DNA from: Bradyrhizobium embrapense
GTDB lineage: Bacteria > Pseudomonadota > Alphaproteobacteria > Rhizobiales > Xanthobacteraceae
Direction: 5' to 3'
NCBI RefSeq assembly: GCF_001189235.2
Contig: NZ_LFIP02000002.1
Span: 1,241,949-1,305,948, forward strand
Length of the DNA stretch: 64,000 nucleotides
Position 1 is the first letter of the stretch. Each line of letters starts with the position of its first letter. The notes under the pieces are model-generated. The model was not told the origin of the DNA and ran no database searches. It saw nothing but the letters and a program-made list of their open reading frames with translations. This document shows positions 10,512-18,928 of this stretch, piece by piece. Both the position numbers and the translations under genes were made by a program.

Positions 10512-11444
10512 CTACTTCAACATTGTCGCGACATTGTCCTTTGTCACGACGTCGAGACCGGTGTGGATGATCTGCGGCACCTTCTGCCCCTTCTTGATGG
10601 CAAGCAGCGTATCCATCGCCTTCTCGCCCATCTCGAACGGACGCTGGCCGATCAGCGCATTGGCATAACCGTCGTTCAGAAGCTCGAGCTGCATCTTGAG
10701 GGTGTCGGCGACGACGAGCGTGAACTTGCCTGCGTCGATCTCCTTCTTGCTCTTGCTGGCGAATGCCTTGAAGCCTTCCGGCGCGAACATCGGCCAGCCG
10801 CCGACCGGGACGATCGCGGCAAGGTCGGGCGTTGCGGTGCGCAGATCGGTCATCTGCTGGACGCCCAGCGCAGGGTCGTCGTTGCAGAAGGTCGGCGAGC
10901 CCCCGACTTCGGTCCACTTCGAGCCCTTGAGCGCTTCGCGCACGCCATCGACACGTTCGGCGAGGTTCGCCGCTCCCGGCCCGCCGGAGATCATCGCGTA
11001 TTTGCCGCCGTTGGGCCGGAGCTTCAGCAATTGCTTGCCGAGCGCGACGCCGAACTCCTTGTTGTCGGTGCCGATATAGACAGTCCGCTTCGAGCCGGGT
11101 GCGTCCGAGTCGAACGTGATCACGGCGATGCCGGCCGCCGTCGCCGCCTCGATCGACTTGGTCATCGCGGCGACGTCGGCGACCGAGATGGCGAGGCCGT
11201 CCACCTTTTGGGTGATGAAGTCCTGGATGATCTGCGCTTGCGTCGCCGGCTCGTGCTCGACGGGACCCTTGTAGATGCATTCGATGTTGCCGAGTTCCTT
11301 GGCGCGCTTCTGGCAGCCGTCGCGCGCGAAGTCGAAGAACGGATTGTTCATCGCCTTGGGCACGATCACGAATTTGTAGCTCTGGGCAAAGCCAGGCGTC
11401 GCCATCATGGCGAGGACCGCGGCGGCAAGAAGTGTCTTCCTCAT
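10512..11444 (-). CDS. Sugar ABC transporter periplasmic substrate-binding protein (RbsB-like)
   Basis: This 310-residue type I periplasmic binding protein belongs to the ribose/galactose family. It has a clear signal peptide (MRKTLLAAAVLAMMATPGFAQ), then an N-lobe starting YKFVIVPKAMNNPFFDFARDG. Segments VDGLAISVADVAAM, AVITFDSDAPGSKR and YIGTDNKEFGVALGKQL are typical of this fold. The ATG at 11444 was chosen because a good Shine-Dalgarno (GGAGGGAAG) precedes it and the signal peptide starts there; in-frame codons further upstream are not protein-like. It is the last gene of a porin-ATPase-permease-binding protein unit on the minus strand, about 95 bases after the permease. The ligand is probably a monosaccharide or polyol; the exact sugar cannot be read. 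Confidence 0.88.
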   Translation of the reverse strand: MRKTLLAAAVLAMMATPGFAQSYKFVIVPKAMNNPFFDFARDGCQKRAKELGNIECIYKGPVEHEPATQAQIIQDFITQKVDGLAISVADVAAMTKSIEAATAAGIAVITFDSDAPGSKRTVYIGTDNKEFGVALGKQLLKLRPNGGKYAMISGGPGAANLAERVDGVREALKGSKWTEVGGSPTFCNDDPALGVQQMTDLRTATPDLAAIVPVGGWPMFAPEGFKAFASKSKKEIDAGKFTLVVADTLKMQLELLNDGYANALIGQRPFEMGEKAMDTLLAIKKGQKVPQIIHTGLDVVTKDNVATMLK

Positions 11445-11539
11445 TGCTTCCCTCCACATTTTCTTGTGCCTATTCCTTGAAATCAGCAATTCCCGGAGGC
11501 GGATAGGCCGACATTGGTGGTCCTCCGGGGACGAACTCT

Positions 11540-12622
11540 TCAGGCCATGCGCGAGCGGAGGCGATCGACCAGCACCGCTGCGATGATGATCACGCCCACC
11601 AAGGTCTGCTGCCAATAGGAGTTGACTTGCGCGAGCACGAGGCCATTGCGGATCACCTCCAGCAGCACGCAGCCCACGATAGCTCCGAGCGGGCCGCCGG
11701 CGCCTCCGGCGAGATTGGCGCCGCCGATGACGGCAGCAGCGATGACGTTGAGCTCGTAGGACGTCGCCATGTTTGCCGGCGCCGATCCCAGCCAGCCGCA
11801 GATGATGATGCCTTGCAGGCCCGCCGCGAGCGCGCAGATCACGTAGATCCCGATTTTCACCCGCACGACCGCAATGCCGGTCAGGGCGGCCGCCTTCTCA
11901 TTGCCGCCGACGGCAAAGACGTGGCGGCCGAAACTCGTGTGGTGCAGCACGACCGCCATCGCCACCGCGAGAACGACGAGGTAGATGAACGGTGCGGGCA
12001 AGCCGAATACGACGCCCGACGTCAGCGTGTAGAAATAATCGGCTTCGGGGCCGCTGGGAAAGCTGCCGCGGCCATTGGAGACGACGTAGCCGAGGCCGCG
12101 CACGATCGAGAGCATGCCGAGCGTGGTGACGAACGGCGACAGCCCGAGCACCGCGATGCAGAAGCCATTGACGAGGCCGACGATCAGCGCGACGCCGAGT
12201 CCTGCGAGGATCGAGACCAACAGGATCAATCCGGCCACATTGGCGATCACGGTCTTGCCGTCGCCGGCCAGATGTACGAACCATCCCGCGCCGGGCAGGC
12301 CCGGTGTCGAGATCTGCGTCATGACCATCGAGGTGATCATCGCGGAAAAGCACATCACCGAGCCGACCGAGAGGTCGATACCGCCGGTGATGATGACGAA
12401 CGTCACGCCGAGCGTGGCGATGGCGATGAAGGAAAAATTCTTCGCCACGTTCTGTATGTTGCCCTCGGTGAGGAAATAGGGGCTGGTGAAGTTCATCACC
12501 ACGAACAGCGCGACCAGCGCGAGCAGGACGTAGCCGGTCTGTGAGGCAAATAGACCGCTCTGCCACCATCTGGCCTTGCCGACATTGGTGAAGGTGATGG
12601 GAGATTCCAGGGGCGTGGCCAT
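11540..12622 (-). CDS. Sugar ABC transporter permease (RbsC/FrcC-like)
   Basis: This 360-residue, very hydrophobic protein has about eight to ten membrane segments. It contains the hallmark FVIITGGIDLSVGSVMCFSA near the N-terminus and AAVIGGANLAGGAGG with PLGAIVGCVLLEVIRNGL near the C-terminus, both diagnostic of ribose-type permeases. The ATG at 12622 overlaps the ATPase stop codon by one base (TGATG) and lies about seven bases after an AGGAGG; a GTG three bases upstream is an alternative. The overlap implies translational coupling with the ATPase. Together with the single-domain ATPase and the binding protein it resembles FrcABC-type fructose/ribose/mannose importers of rhizobia. That similarity is from memory of the family and not a computed match. 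Confidence 0.9.
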   Translation of the reverse strand: MATPLESPITFTNVGKARWWQSGLFASQTGYVLLALVALFVVMNFTSPYFLTEGNIQNVAKNFSFIAIATLGVTFVIITGGIDLSVGSVMCFSAMITSMVMTQISTPGLPGAGWFVHLAGDGKTVIANVAGLILLVSILAGLGVALIVGLVNGFCIAVLGLSPFVTTLGMLSIVRGLGYVVSNGRGSFPSGPEADYFYTLTSGVVFGLPAPFIYLVVLAVAMAVVLHHTSFGRHVFAVGGNEKAAALTGIAVVRVKIGIYVICALAAGLQGIIICGWLGSAPANMATSYELNVIAAAVIGGANLAGGAGGPLGAIVGCVLLEVIRNGLVLAQVNSYWQQTLVGVIIIAAVLVDRLRSRMA

Positions 12623-13386
12623 CACGCAGCCTCCTTCGCTCCCGTGATGAGGGAGGTGACTTCCTCGGGGCTGGTGTCGCCGATCGCCTTGTCGGCGCGT
12701 TTCTCGCCGCGGCGCATGACGACGACGCGGTCGCAGACCGCGAACACGTCGGGCATGCGGTGCGAGATCAGCATCACCGCGACGCCCTGTTCCTTCAGGC
12801 GATGGATCAGGCTCAACACCTGCTCGACCTGGCGGACCGAGATCGCGGCCGTCGGCTCGTCCATCATCACGAGCTTGGCATTGGACAGCCGCGTCCGCGC
12901 GATCGCGACCGCCTGGCGCTGGCCGCCCGACATCTGCTTGACGAGATCGTGCGGCCGGGTCTCCGAACGCAGTTCGCCGAACAGCTCCAGCGCGCGGGCC
13001 GCCATCGCCTTGTGGTCGAGAAGCGCGAACGGACCAAGCTTGCGCTTGAGCTCACGGCCGAGGAAGACATTGGCCGCTGCCGTGAGATTGTCGGCGAGCG
13101 CGAGGTCCTGGTAGACCACTTCGATGCCGATCGCGCGGGCGTCGATCGGGCGGGCGAAATGAACCACCTTGCCGTCAAAGCGGATCTCGCCGTGACTTGG
13201 CGGGAAATTGCCGGCGATGATCTTGACCAGCGTCGACTTGCCGGCACCGTTGTCTCCCATCAGGCCGACCACTTCGCCGGGAGAAACGCGCAGGTCGACG
13301 CCATGCAACGCGCGAATAGCGCCGAACTCCTTGCCGATGCCCTTCAACTCGAGGACCGCGAGCCCGGCATCGTGAGGGGTTACCAT
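12622..13386 (-). CDS. Sugar ABC transporter ATP-binding protein (single domain)
   Basis: This 254-residue ABC ATPase has Walker A GDNGAGKST (44-52), a signature variant MSGGQRQAVAIAR, Walker B LVMMDEPT and a switch histidine in LISHRM. It has one nucleotide-binding domain only, unlike the ~500-residue double-domain RbsA type encoded at 16132-17658, so it must act as a homodimer. It is 38 bases downstream of the porin gene and overlaps the permease gene. It energises uptake of the sugar bound by the 10512-11444 product. Confidence 0.92.
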   Translation of the reverse strand: MVTPHDAGLAVLELKGIGKEFGAIRALHGVDLRVSPGEVVGLMGDNGAGKSTLVKIIAGNFPPSHGEIRFDGKVVHFARPIDARAIGIEVVYQDLALADNLTAAANVFLGRELKRKLGPFALLDHKAMAARALELFGELRSETRPHDLVKQMSGGQRQAVAIARTRLSNAKLVMMDEPTAAISVRQVEQVLSLIHRLKEQGVAVMLISHRMPDVFAVCDRVVVMRRGEKRADKAIGDTSPEEVTSLITGAKEAA

Positions 13387-13424
13387 GGTTGGTTTCGCTC
13401 AGACATGCTGGCAACCCCTCCCGA

Positions 13425-14774
13425 TCAGAAGTGCACCAGCGTGCGCAGACCAAGGACCCAGGCATTCTCGGTCTTGATACCCGCGGCATTGTAGCCGCGC
13501 CCGCCGGGATTGATCACGTACTGGGCGTCGAACTTGAGGTTCATCCAGCCGGTCGCCTGCCAGCCGTACCAGGCTTCGATCGGCACTTCGTTTCCACCCG
13601 CATTCAGGGTGAGCGCCGCCGAATTCACGTGCGTCGTACCCACCGCGAAGCCGACTTCGTCTTCCGGGCGCCAAGAGAACGTTCCGGTGTGCCTGAAGCC
13701 CAGGGCGACCTGGTAGTCCTGATACGACGTCCGATGATCGGCGACGGTCGTATTGAGGAACATGTACCAACCCTGTGCCTTTGCACCCTCGACGGTCAAT
13801 CGCTGCAGGATCGATTCGTAGATGCCGTAGCGGCCGCGTTGATCGCCCAGATTCTGATCCGAGACACCACCCATGCCGGGGGCGATTGCGATGATGCCGG
13901 GCAGGCCGCCGTCGATCGTCGACGCGCTGTCATACCAGCCGCCGAATCTCCAGGTCCCGTTCAGGGGACCGCTCGGCGCCCAGACCACCTCGACCGGCAC
14001 CAGCACGCCGGAGGCCCGGCTCGAACCGGGGACGCCCGGCAGGAAGTAAGTCGCGGAGTCCGACGTCGTCAGATAGTTCGGATTGGCGTCGTAGACGCCG
14101 ACCGAAAGCTGCCATTCCTTCGTGAAGTTGTAGTGTGCAACACCGGCCCATTGGCTCACCGGCCAGTTGTAGATGTAGCCACCCTGGATGTTGCCGGGCT
14201 GGCCGCCGCAGAACGTCAGGTTGATGAATTCGCACAGGCCGAAGAAGAAGTCGGAGCCGACCGGAAGACGGCCGCCCTTCAGTTCAAGGCGGTCATCGAA
14301 CAGCTTCTGCGAATAGTAGAGTTCGGTGAGGCGAAGAATACTGCCGCGGCCGAACACTTCGTTGGTCAGTTGCAGCGCCGGAATGCCTGCCTCGTCATTC
14401 AGGTTGCGGCCGAAGCGGTCGACCAGCGTGAGGCCGACCGTACCGCCCTGGATGCCGGCCAGCTTCGCCATGTCAAACTTGGCCTGGAAGAACAGCTGCC
14501 CGGCCTGGGTCGCGGTGTTCCTGTTGCCACCCGACAGGTTGCCGACGGCTTCATCGCCCAGCGTCAGGGCCAGCGAGATACCCCGCTCCTTCAGCTGCGT
14601 CCTGCCGAGATCGCCGAACAGATACGGTCTTGTCCAGAAATCATCGGTCTCCGTGTAGGGCACAGGCGGAGCCTTCGTTAAGAGATCGGCCGCATGCGCA
14701 CCGACGTTGGACAGAGATAACAAGGCGATCCCCACGCCGCACGCTCGCGCGATGTTTACAGACCAAGGTGACAT
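13425..14774 (-). CDS. OprB-family carbohydrate-selective porin
   Basis: This 449-residue outer membrane protein has a signal peptide (MSPWSVNIARACGVGIALL, ending around AHAAD). It contains alternating beta-strand segments, aromatic girdle residues and the sequence SDFFFGLCEFINLTFCGGQP. It also has a C-terminal F after alternating hydrophobic residues (LGLRTLVHF), as in barrel proteins recognised by the BAM machinery. The OprB family forms carbohydrate-selective channels. ATG 14774 was chosen for its signal peptide and upstream GGGAG; an upstream in-frame ATG at 14831 would add 19 unlikely residues. It heads the unit porin-ATPase-permease-binding protein, giving one operon with both outer and inner membrane sugar entry. 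Confidence 0.85.
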   Translation of the reverse strand: MSPWSVNIARACGVGIALLSLSNVGAHAADLLTKAPPVPYTETDDFWTRPYLFGDLGRTQLKERGISLALTLGDEAVGNLSGGNRNTATQAGQLFFQAKFDMAKLAGIQGGTVGLTLVDRFGRNLNDEAGIPALQLTNEVFGRGSILRLTELYYSQKLFDDRLELKGGRLPVGSDFFFGLCEFINLTFCGGQPGNIQGGYIYNWPVSQWAGVAHYNFTKEWQLSVGVYDANPNYLTTSDSATYFLPGVPGSSRASGVLVPVEVVWAPSGPLNGTWRFGGWYDSASTIDGGLPGIIAIAPGMGGVSDQNLGDQRGRYGIYESILQRLTVEGAKAQGWYMFLNTTVADHRTSYQDYQVALGFRHTGTFSWRPEDEVGFAVGTTHVNSAALTLNAGGNEVPIEAWYGWQATGWMNLKFDAQYVINPGGRGYNAAGIKTENAWVLGLRTLVHF

Positions 14775-15073
14775 TTTCTGCACTCCCAGCGTCCCCGGCT
14801 TTGTCCATTTTTGCGTCACGTTCCTGCCCAAAGCCCTTCAGCCTGGAACGTGCCCCCGTCAGTGTAGCGACACGTCAACTTGAGATAGAAAATCTACGCG
14901 CACCAAACCATTCGGGACGGTGGTGAGGTCTGCCCGCGGCCGGGCTCGGCTCACAGCGCCGACATGGACGCGAACGTCGGATGCCCGATCAGTCTTGCGC
15001 ATCGAACTCTTCCCCTGTCCCTCTACCCAAGTCGCCGCGGTCGTATTCCCGATCCTGATTCTTCGTCATCGAG
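14775..15073. other. Intergenic region upstream of the porin operon
   Basis: About 300 bases lie between the start of the porin gene and the stop of the next permease gene. The stretch should hold the porin-operon promoter. I see a small inverted repeat (GTGTAGCGACAC, around 14867) but no convincing -35/-10 pair and no protein-like short frame. Confidence 0.4.
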
Positions 15074-16135
15074 TTAAGCCTGGTCGCCCGCGCTCGTCGG
15101 CAACGCTGACGCGCCACGGGGAGATGCGTTTTGCAGAATTGTGGTTTCCCTTGATCGAGGCGCCGTGCGGGCGAGGCCGGCCAGCGCCGCCTTGCGCCTG
15201 CGCCGGGCCTGCAATTGCTGATCCGCCAGCACGCCGATCAGAATCACGGTTCCCATCACCGCGAAGTTCAGGGAGTTCGGAATGCCCAGGATGTTCACGA
15301 GGTTCTGCAGCACCTGCAGCAGCGCGGTGCCCAGCACGATACCGAGAATCGAGCCTTCGCCGCCGCGCAGGCTGCAGCCGCCGAGGACGGCAGCCGCAAT
15401 CGCATAGAGTTCGTAGAAATTACCGAACGAACTCGGAGAGACCGAGTTGGTATAGAAGACGAACAGGACCGTCGAAACGCCGGCGAGGCCACCGCTGATG
15501 ACATAGGCGGTCGCGATCACGAGATTCGTCCTGATGCCGGAGTAGCGCGCCGCTTCCTCGTTCTTGCCCACCGCATAAAGCCAGCGCCCGTAGACCGAAC
15601 GATGCAGCAGCACGCCGAGGACCACCGCGAGGATGATCAGGAAGATGAAGGTGTTCGGAATGCCCGCAACATTGCCGGAGGCGATGTTGCTCAACGTGCT
15701 GGCCTCGTCGCCGTAGCCGAAGCCGCGCGTCGAATCGCTGGTATAGTAGCGCGCGGCACCGCGATAGATCAGCAGCCCGCACAGCGTCACGATGAAGGGC
15801 TGCATCTTCAGCCGGGTGATCAGGAAGCCCTGGATGCCGCCCAGCGCGAGCCCGCCCATCAGCACCAGCAAGAGCGCGAACGGCCAGGGCACCTGGTACG
15901 TCGTCAGCAGGTCGATGAAGACGACACCGAGCAGCGCGAACATCGAGCCGAGCGAAAGATCGATGCCCCCGGTGATGATGACCAATCCTTCGCCCAGCGC
16001 GAACACACCGAACAGGCCGATCAAATTGGCCATGTTCAACAGGTTCACGAACGACAGGAAGGCCGGATTGATCGCGCCGGTGATGGCGGAGATCACCGCC
16101 AGCAGCAAGAACAGGCCGAGTTCCTTCTTCATCAT
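15074..16135 (-). CDS. Sugar ABC transporter permease (RbsC-like)
   Basis: This 353-residue polytopic membrane protein starts MMKKELGLFLLLAVISAI. It has the family motifs LVIITGGIDLSLGSMFALLG and AVLGGCSLRGGEGS. The ATG at 16135 overlaps the stop of the upstream ATPase gene in an ATGA arrangement, so the two are translationally coupled; the in-frame extension further upstream is only the shadow of the ATPase gene. The last ~45 residues are hydrophilic and Arg/Ala/Ser-rich, a longer cytoplasmic tail than usual. It forms one importer with the products of 16132-17658 and 17722-18687. Confidence 0.9.
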   Translation of the reverse strand: MMKKELGLFLLLAVISAITGAINPAFLSFVNLLNMANLIGLFGVFALGEGLVIITGGIDLSLGSMFALLGVVFIDLLTTYQVPWPFALLLVLMGGLALGGIQGFLITRLKMQPFIVTLCGLLIYRGAARYYTSDSTRGFGYGDEASTLSNIASGNVAGIPNTFIFLIILAVVLGVLLHRSVYGRWLYAVGKNEEAARYSGIRTNLVIATAYVISGGLAGVSTVLFVFYTNSVSPSSFGNFYELYAIAAAVLGGCSLRGGEGSILGIVLGTALLQVLQNLVNILGIPNSLNFAVMGTVILIGVLADQQLQARRRRKAALAGLARTAPRSRETTILQNASPRGASALPTSAGDQA

Positions 16136-17658
16136 GGCGCAGCGGTCTCCAGGTTTTCGAGCGCCTGGCCGACCGCCAGCCTCAACACGTTGTATTCGCT
16201 GAACTGGTCGCGCTCGAGCACGCCGCTGACGCTGCCTTCGTGCATCACCGCGACCCGGTCGGAGACGCCGATGACCTCTTCCATGTCGGATGAGATCATC
16301 ACGATGGCGACGCCCTGGTCGGCGAGGTTGCGCATCAGGGCGTAGATTTCGCTCTTGGCGCCGACATCGATGCCGCGGGTCGGCTCGTCGAAGAACATCA
16401 CGCGCGGCTGCATGGAGAGCCACTTGCCCAGCACAACCTTCTGCTGGTTGCCGCCGGAGAGCGTCACGGCTTCGATGTCGATGCTCGGCGCCTTGATCGA
16501 CAGCCGCCTGGCCTGTTCCTTTGCGATCTTGCGCTCGGACGTGCCGTTAACCAGCCACATCCGGGCATAATCCAGCAGGCTCGCGAGCGTCACGTTCTCC
16601 CGGATCGGCAGCTCCAGCACCAGGCCGGATTTCTTGCGGTCCTCCGGCACCAGGTAGATGCCCTGCCTGATCGCATCACGCGGCGAGGCGATACCGACCG
16701 CTGCATTGTCGATCCTGATCTCGCCCCCCAGCAGCGGGTCGATGCCGAAGACGGCGCGGGCGAGTGAGGTGCGGCCGGCACCGACGAGTCCGGCAAGACC
16801 GAGGATCTCGCCGCGCCGCACGGAAAGGTCGATCTGCCGGTCGGGAAAGGCCGTCGTCACAACGCCGGCGATGTCGCAGCCGCCAGGCTGCGGCGCGTGC
16901 GCCGGCGGCGTGTACAGCGCTTTGAGGTCGCGGCCGATCATCAGCCGGATCATCGCGGCATGGCTCAGCTCGGCGCGCGCCAGCTCGCCCACGGTGCGCC
17001 CGTCGCGCAGTACCACGACGCGATCCGCGCAGCTCATGATCTCGCCGAGCCGGTGAGAGATGTAGATCACCGAAATGCCGTGGGCCTTCAGGTCGGCAAT
17101 CACTTCCAGCAGCCGTTCGGTCTCCGAAATGGTCAGGCTGGAGGTCGGCTCGTCCATGATGATCACGCGGGCGTCGATCGAGAGCGCCTTGGCGATCTCC
17201 ACCATCTGACGCTCCGCGATCGACAAATTGTCGACCAGCGTGCTCGGCGTGAAATCGGCGCCCAGCCGCTCCAGCAGCGGTGTCACGCGGGCGCGCATTT
17301 CTGCATTGTCGACCAGCTTCAGCGGGCCGCCGGCAAGCTTCTCGCGCCCGATGAAGACATTGGCCGCGACGTCGAGATTCTCGAACAGGTTCAGCTCCTG
17401 GTGCACAAAGGCGATACCGGCGAGGGTCGCCTCGTTCACCGTCATCCTGGCGTGATCGATGCCGCCGATGCGGATCACGCCCGCGCTCGGCGCGATCACG
17501 CCCGCCAGCACGCGCATCAGCGTCGATTTTCCGGCGCCGTTCTCGCCGATCAGGCCCAGCACCTCGCCGCGGCAGACGCGCAAATTGACTTCGTCGAGCG
17601 CCCTGACGCCGGGGTAGGTCTTGCTGATTCCGCTGAGTTCGAGCAGCGTCTCCGCCAT
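16132..17658 (-). CDS. Sugar ABC transporter ATP-binding protein, double domain (RbsA-like)
   Basis: This 508-residue protein has two ABC domains, as in RbsA, MglA and XylG. The first has Walker A GENGAGKST (38-46), the segment LSIAERQMVEIAKALS in place of a canonical LSGGQ, and Walker B IIMDEPTSSL. The second has a degenerate Walker A (GLVGAGRTS), a full signature LSGGNQQKV and Walker B MFFDEPTRGID. This asymmetry is normal for the family. The gene is 63 bases downstream of the binding-protein gene and overlaps the permease gene. Confidence 0.93.
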   Translation of the reverse strand: MAETLLELSGISKTYPGVRALDEVNLRVCRGEVLGLIGENGAGKSTLMRVLAGVIAPSAGVIRIGGIDHARMTVNEATLAGIAFVHQELNLFENLDVAANVFIGREKLAGGPLKLVDNAEMRARVTPLLERLGADFTPSTLVDNLSIAERQMVEIAKALSIDARVIIMDEPTSSLTISETERLLEVIADLKAHGISVIYISHRLGEIMSCADRVVVLRDGRTVGELARAELSHAAMIRLMIGRDLKALYTPPAHAPQPGGCDIAGVVTTAFPDRQIDLSVRRGEILGLAGLVGAGRTSLARAVFGIDPLLGGEIRIDNAAVGIASPRDAIRQGIYLVPEDRKKSGLVLELPIRENVTLASLLDYARMWLVNGTSERKIAKEQARRLSIKAPSIDIEAVTLSGGNQQKVVLGKWLSMQPRVMFFDEPTRGIDVGAKSEIYALMRNLADQGVAIVMISSDMEEVIGVSDRVAVMHEGSVSGVLERDQFSEYNVLRLAVGQALENLETAAP

Positions 17659-17721
17659 TCGGCACGTCCTCCTGCAGCCCCCCGGCGGCCTGAGGCGGCC
17701 GGGCGGTCAAGCCGACTTAAG

Positions 17722-18687
17722 TTACTTCTTCAGCAGTTCCTTCAGGTTTGCGGCGAACTCCGCGACGTTGATCTTGCTGATCACCTTGGTCGGCACGATC
17801 AGCTTGCTGTCCTTCGGAATCCAGGACTTGTCGCCGTTCAGCGTCTTGATGATGTTGGTGGCAGAGAGATAGCCGAACTCGTAGGGCTGCTGCACGACCG
17901 TGGATTCGATCGTGCCGTCGGAAATGCCCCGCAGCGTCCGCTGGTCCTCGTCGAAGCCGACGATCTTTACCTTGCCGGCCTTGCCCGCGGCCTTCACCGC
18001 ATCATAGATCAGCGGGGTCTCGTAGCTCCACAGGCCGGAGAGCAGTGCAATGTCGGGATATTTGACGAGCACGTTCTCCATGTTCGCCTTGGCCTTGGCA
18101 AAATCCACCTGGTCGGTGAACACGTCGACCAGCTCGACCTTGGTACCGGCGATCGATTCCTTGATGCCCTGGACGCGCTCGCGGGCGTTGTCGGCATCCA
18201 TCGTGCCTACGAACAGCGCGATCTTGCCGCCGTTCGGCAGCGCCTTCTTGATCTCCTCGCCGGCCTGCCGTCCGGCCGCGACGTTGTCGGTGCCGATATA
18301 GGCGAGACGGTTGCTCTGCGGTGCGTCGCTGTCCGTCGTGATCAGCACGGTCTTGGCCGCGACCTTGTTGAGTTCTTCGGTCGCATGCGGCGCATCGTCG
18401 ACCGAGATCGAGATGCCGGCGACGCCGCGAACCAAGAGGTCGTCCAGCTCGCGCCGCTGGCCAGCCGCGGTGCCTTCGTTGGTGACGATCAGCTCGATAT
18501 TGTATTCCGGGTGCTCTTTCTGCGCCTTCTCAAGCCCGCGGCCCGCGATGGTCCAGAAATCGGCCGCGACATTGGTCACCAGCGCGATGGTCTTTTTCTG
18601 CTGCGCCTGTGCTATCCCCGTAGTCATCGCGAGCGCAGCTGCGCCCGCCAACAGCGGCACGATCAATCTTTTCATTGAGTCATTCAT
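17722..18687 (-). CDS. Sugar ABC transporter substrate-binding protein
   Basis: This 321-residue periplasmic binding protein of the ribose-binding class has a signal peptide ending near IAQAQQ. Its lobe motifs include IALVTNVAADFWTIAGRG, LITTDSDAPQSNRLAYIGTD and KIVGFDEDQRTLRGISDG. The ATG at 18687 has a GGGAGG six to seven bases upstream; a second ATG four codons in is possible. It is the first gene of the unit binding protein-ATPase-permease, read divergently from the ROK regulator gene with ~240 bases between them. A pentose or related aldose is plausible given the xylose-dehydrogenase-like neighbour, but this is inferred. Confidence 0.9.
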   Translation of the reverse strand: MNDSMKRLIVPLLAGAAALAMTTGIAQAQQKKTIALVTNVAADFWTIAGRGLEKAQKEHPEYNIELIVTNEGTAAGQRRELDDLLVRGVAGISISVDDAPHATEELNKVAAKTVLITTDSDAPQSNRLAYIGTDNVAAGRQAGEEIKKALPNGGKIALFVGTMDADNARERVQGIKESIAGTKVELVDVFTDQVDFAKAKANMENVLVKYPDIALLSGLWSYETPLIYDAVKAAGKAGKVKIVGFDEDQRTLRGISDGTIESTVVQQPYEFGYLSATNIIKTLNGDKSWIPKDSKLIVPTKVISKINVAEFAANLKELLKK

Positions 18688-18763
18688 ATGGACCTCCCTG
18701 TCGACACCCCCGGTAAGGGGATTTCACGCCCGGCGCTTTTCACGCCTTATTTTATTCACGTAA

Positions 18764-18775
18764 CTAATAAATTAG
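18764..18775. promoter_or_regulatory. Perfect AT-rich palindrome, candidate ROK operator
   Basis: CTAAT-AA-ATTAG is a perfect 12-base palindrome in an AT-rich island within a GC-rich genome. It lies midway between the divergent binding-protein and ROK-regulator genes. ROK repressors bind AT-rich palindromes at such positions, so this is a candidate operator for the adjacent regulator. The assignment is positional only. Confidence 0.4.
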
Positions 18776-18928
18776 CGCGACGAAATGTCCAGTCAAGGAT
18801 GTTTACGTTTGCGTATTCAAGCAAAAATAGTGGGAATGTGATGTATTTCGGCCGCTATCGACGCTTTTTGGCCAACGTCTGAGGCTCATCCGTTGAATAA
18901 TTTTATCAAGCGAATTAAAAAAGCCGAC

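Noticed and set aside
15074..16423. Longer permease start at 16423
   Set aside because: The first 96 codons are an Arg-rich mirror of the ATPase gene; the ATGA overlap at 16135 is the natural start.
16897..18678. 593-codon plus-strand open frame over the sugar ABC genes
   Set aside because: Low-complexity RDH-rich composition and complete overlap with two confidently recognised minus-strand genes.
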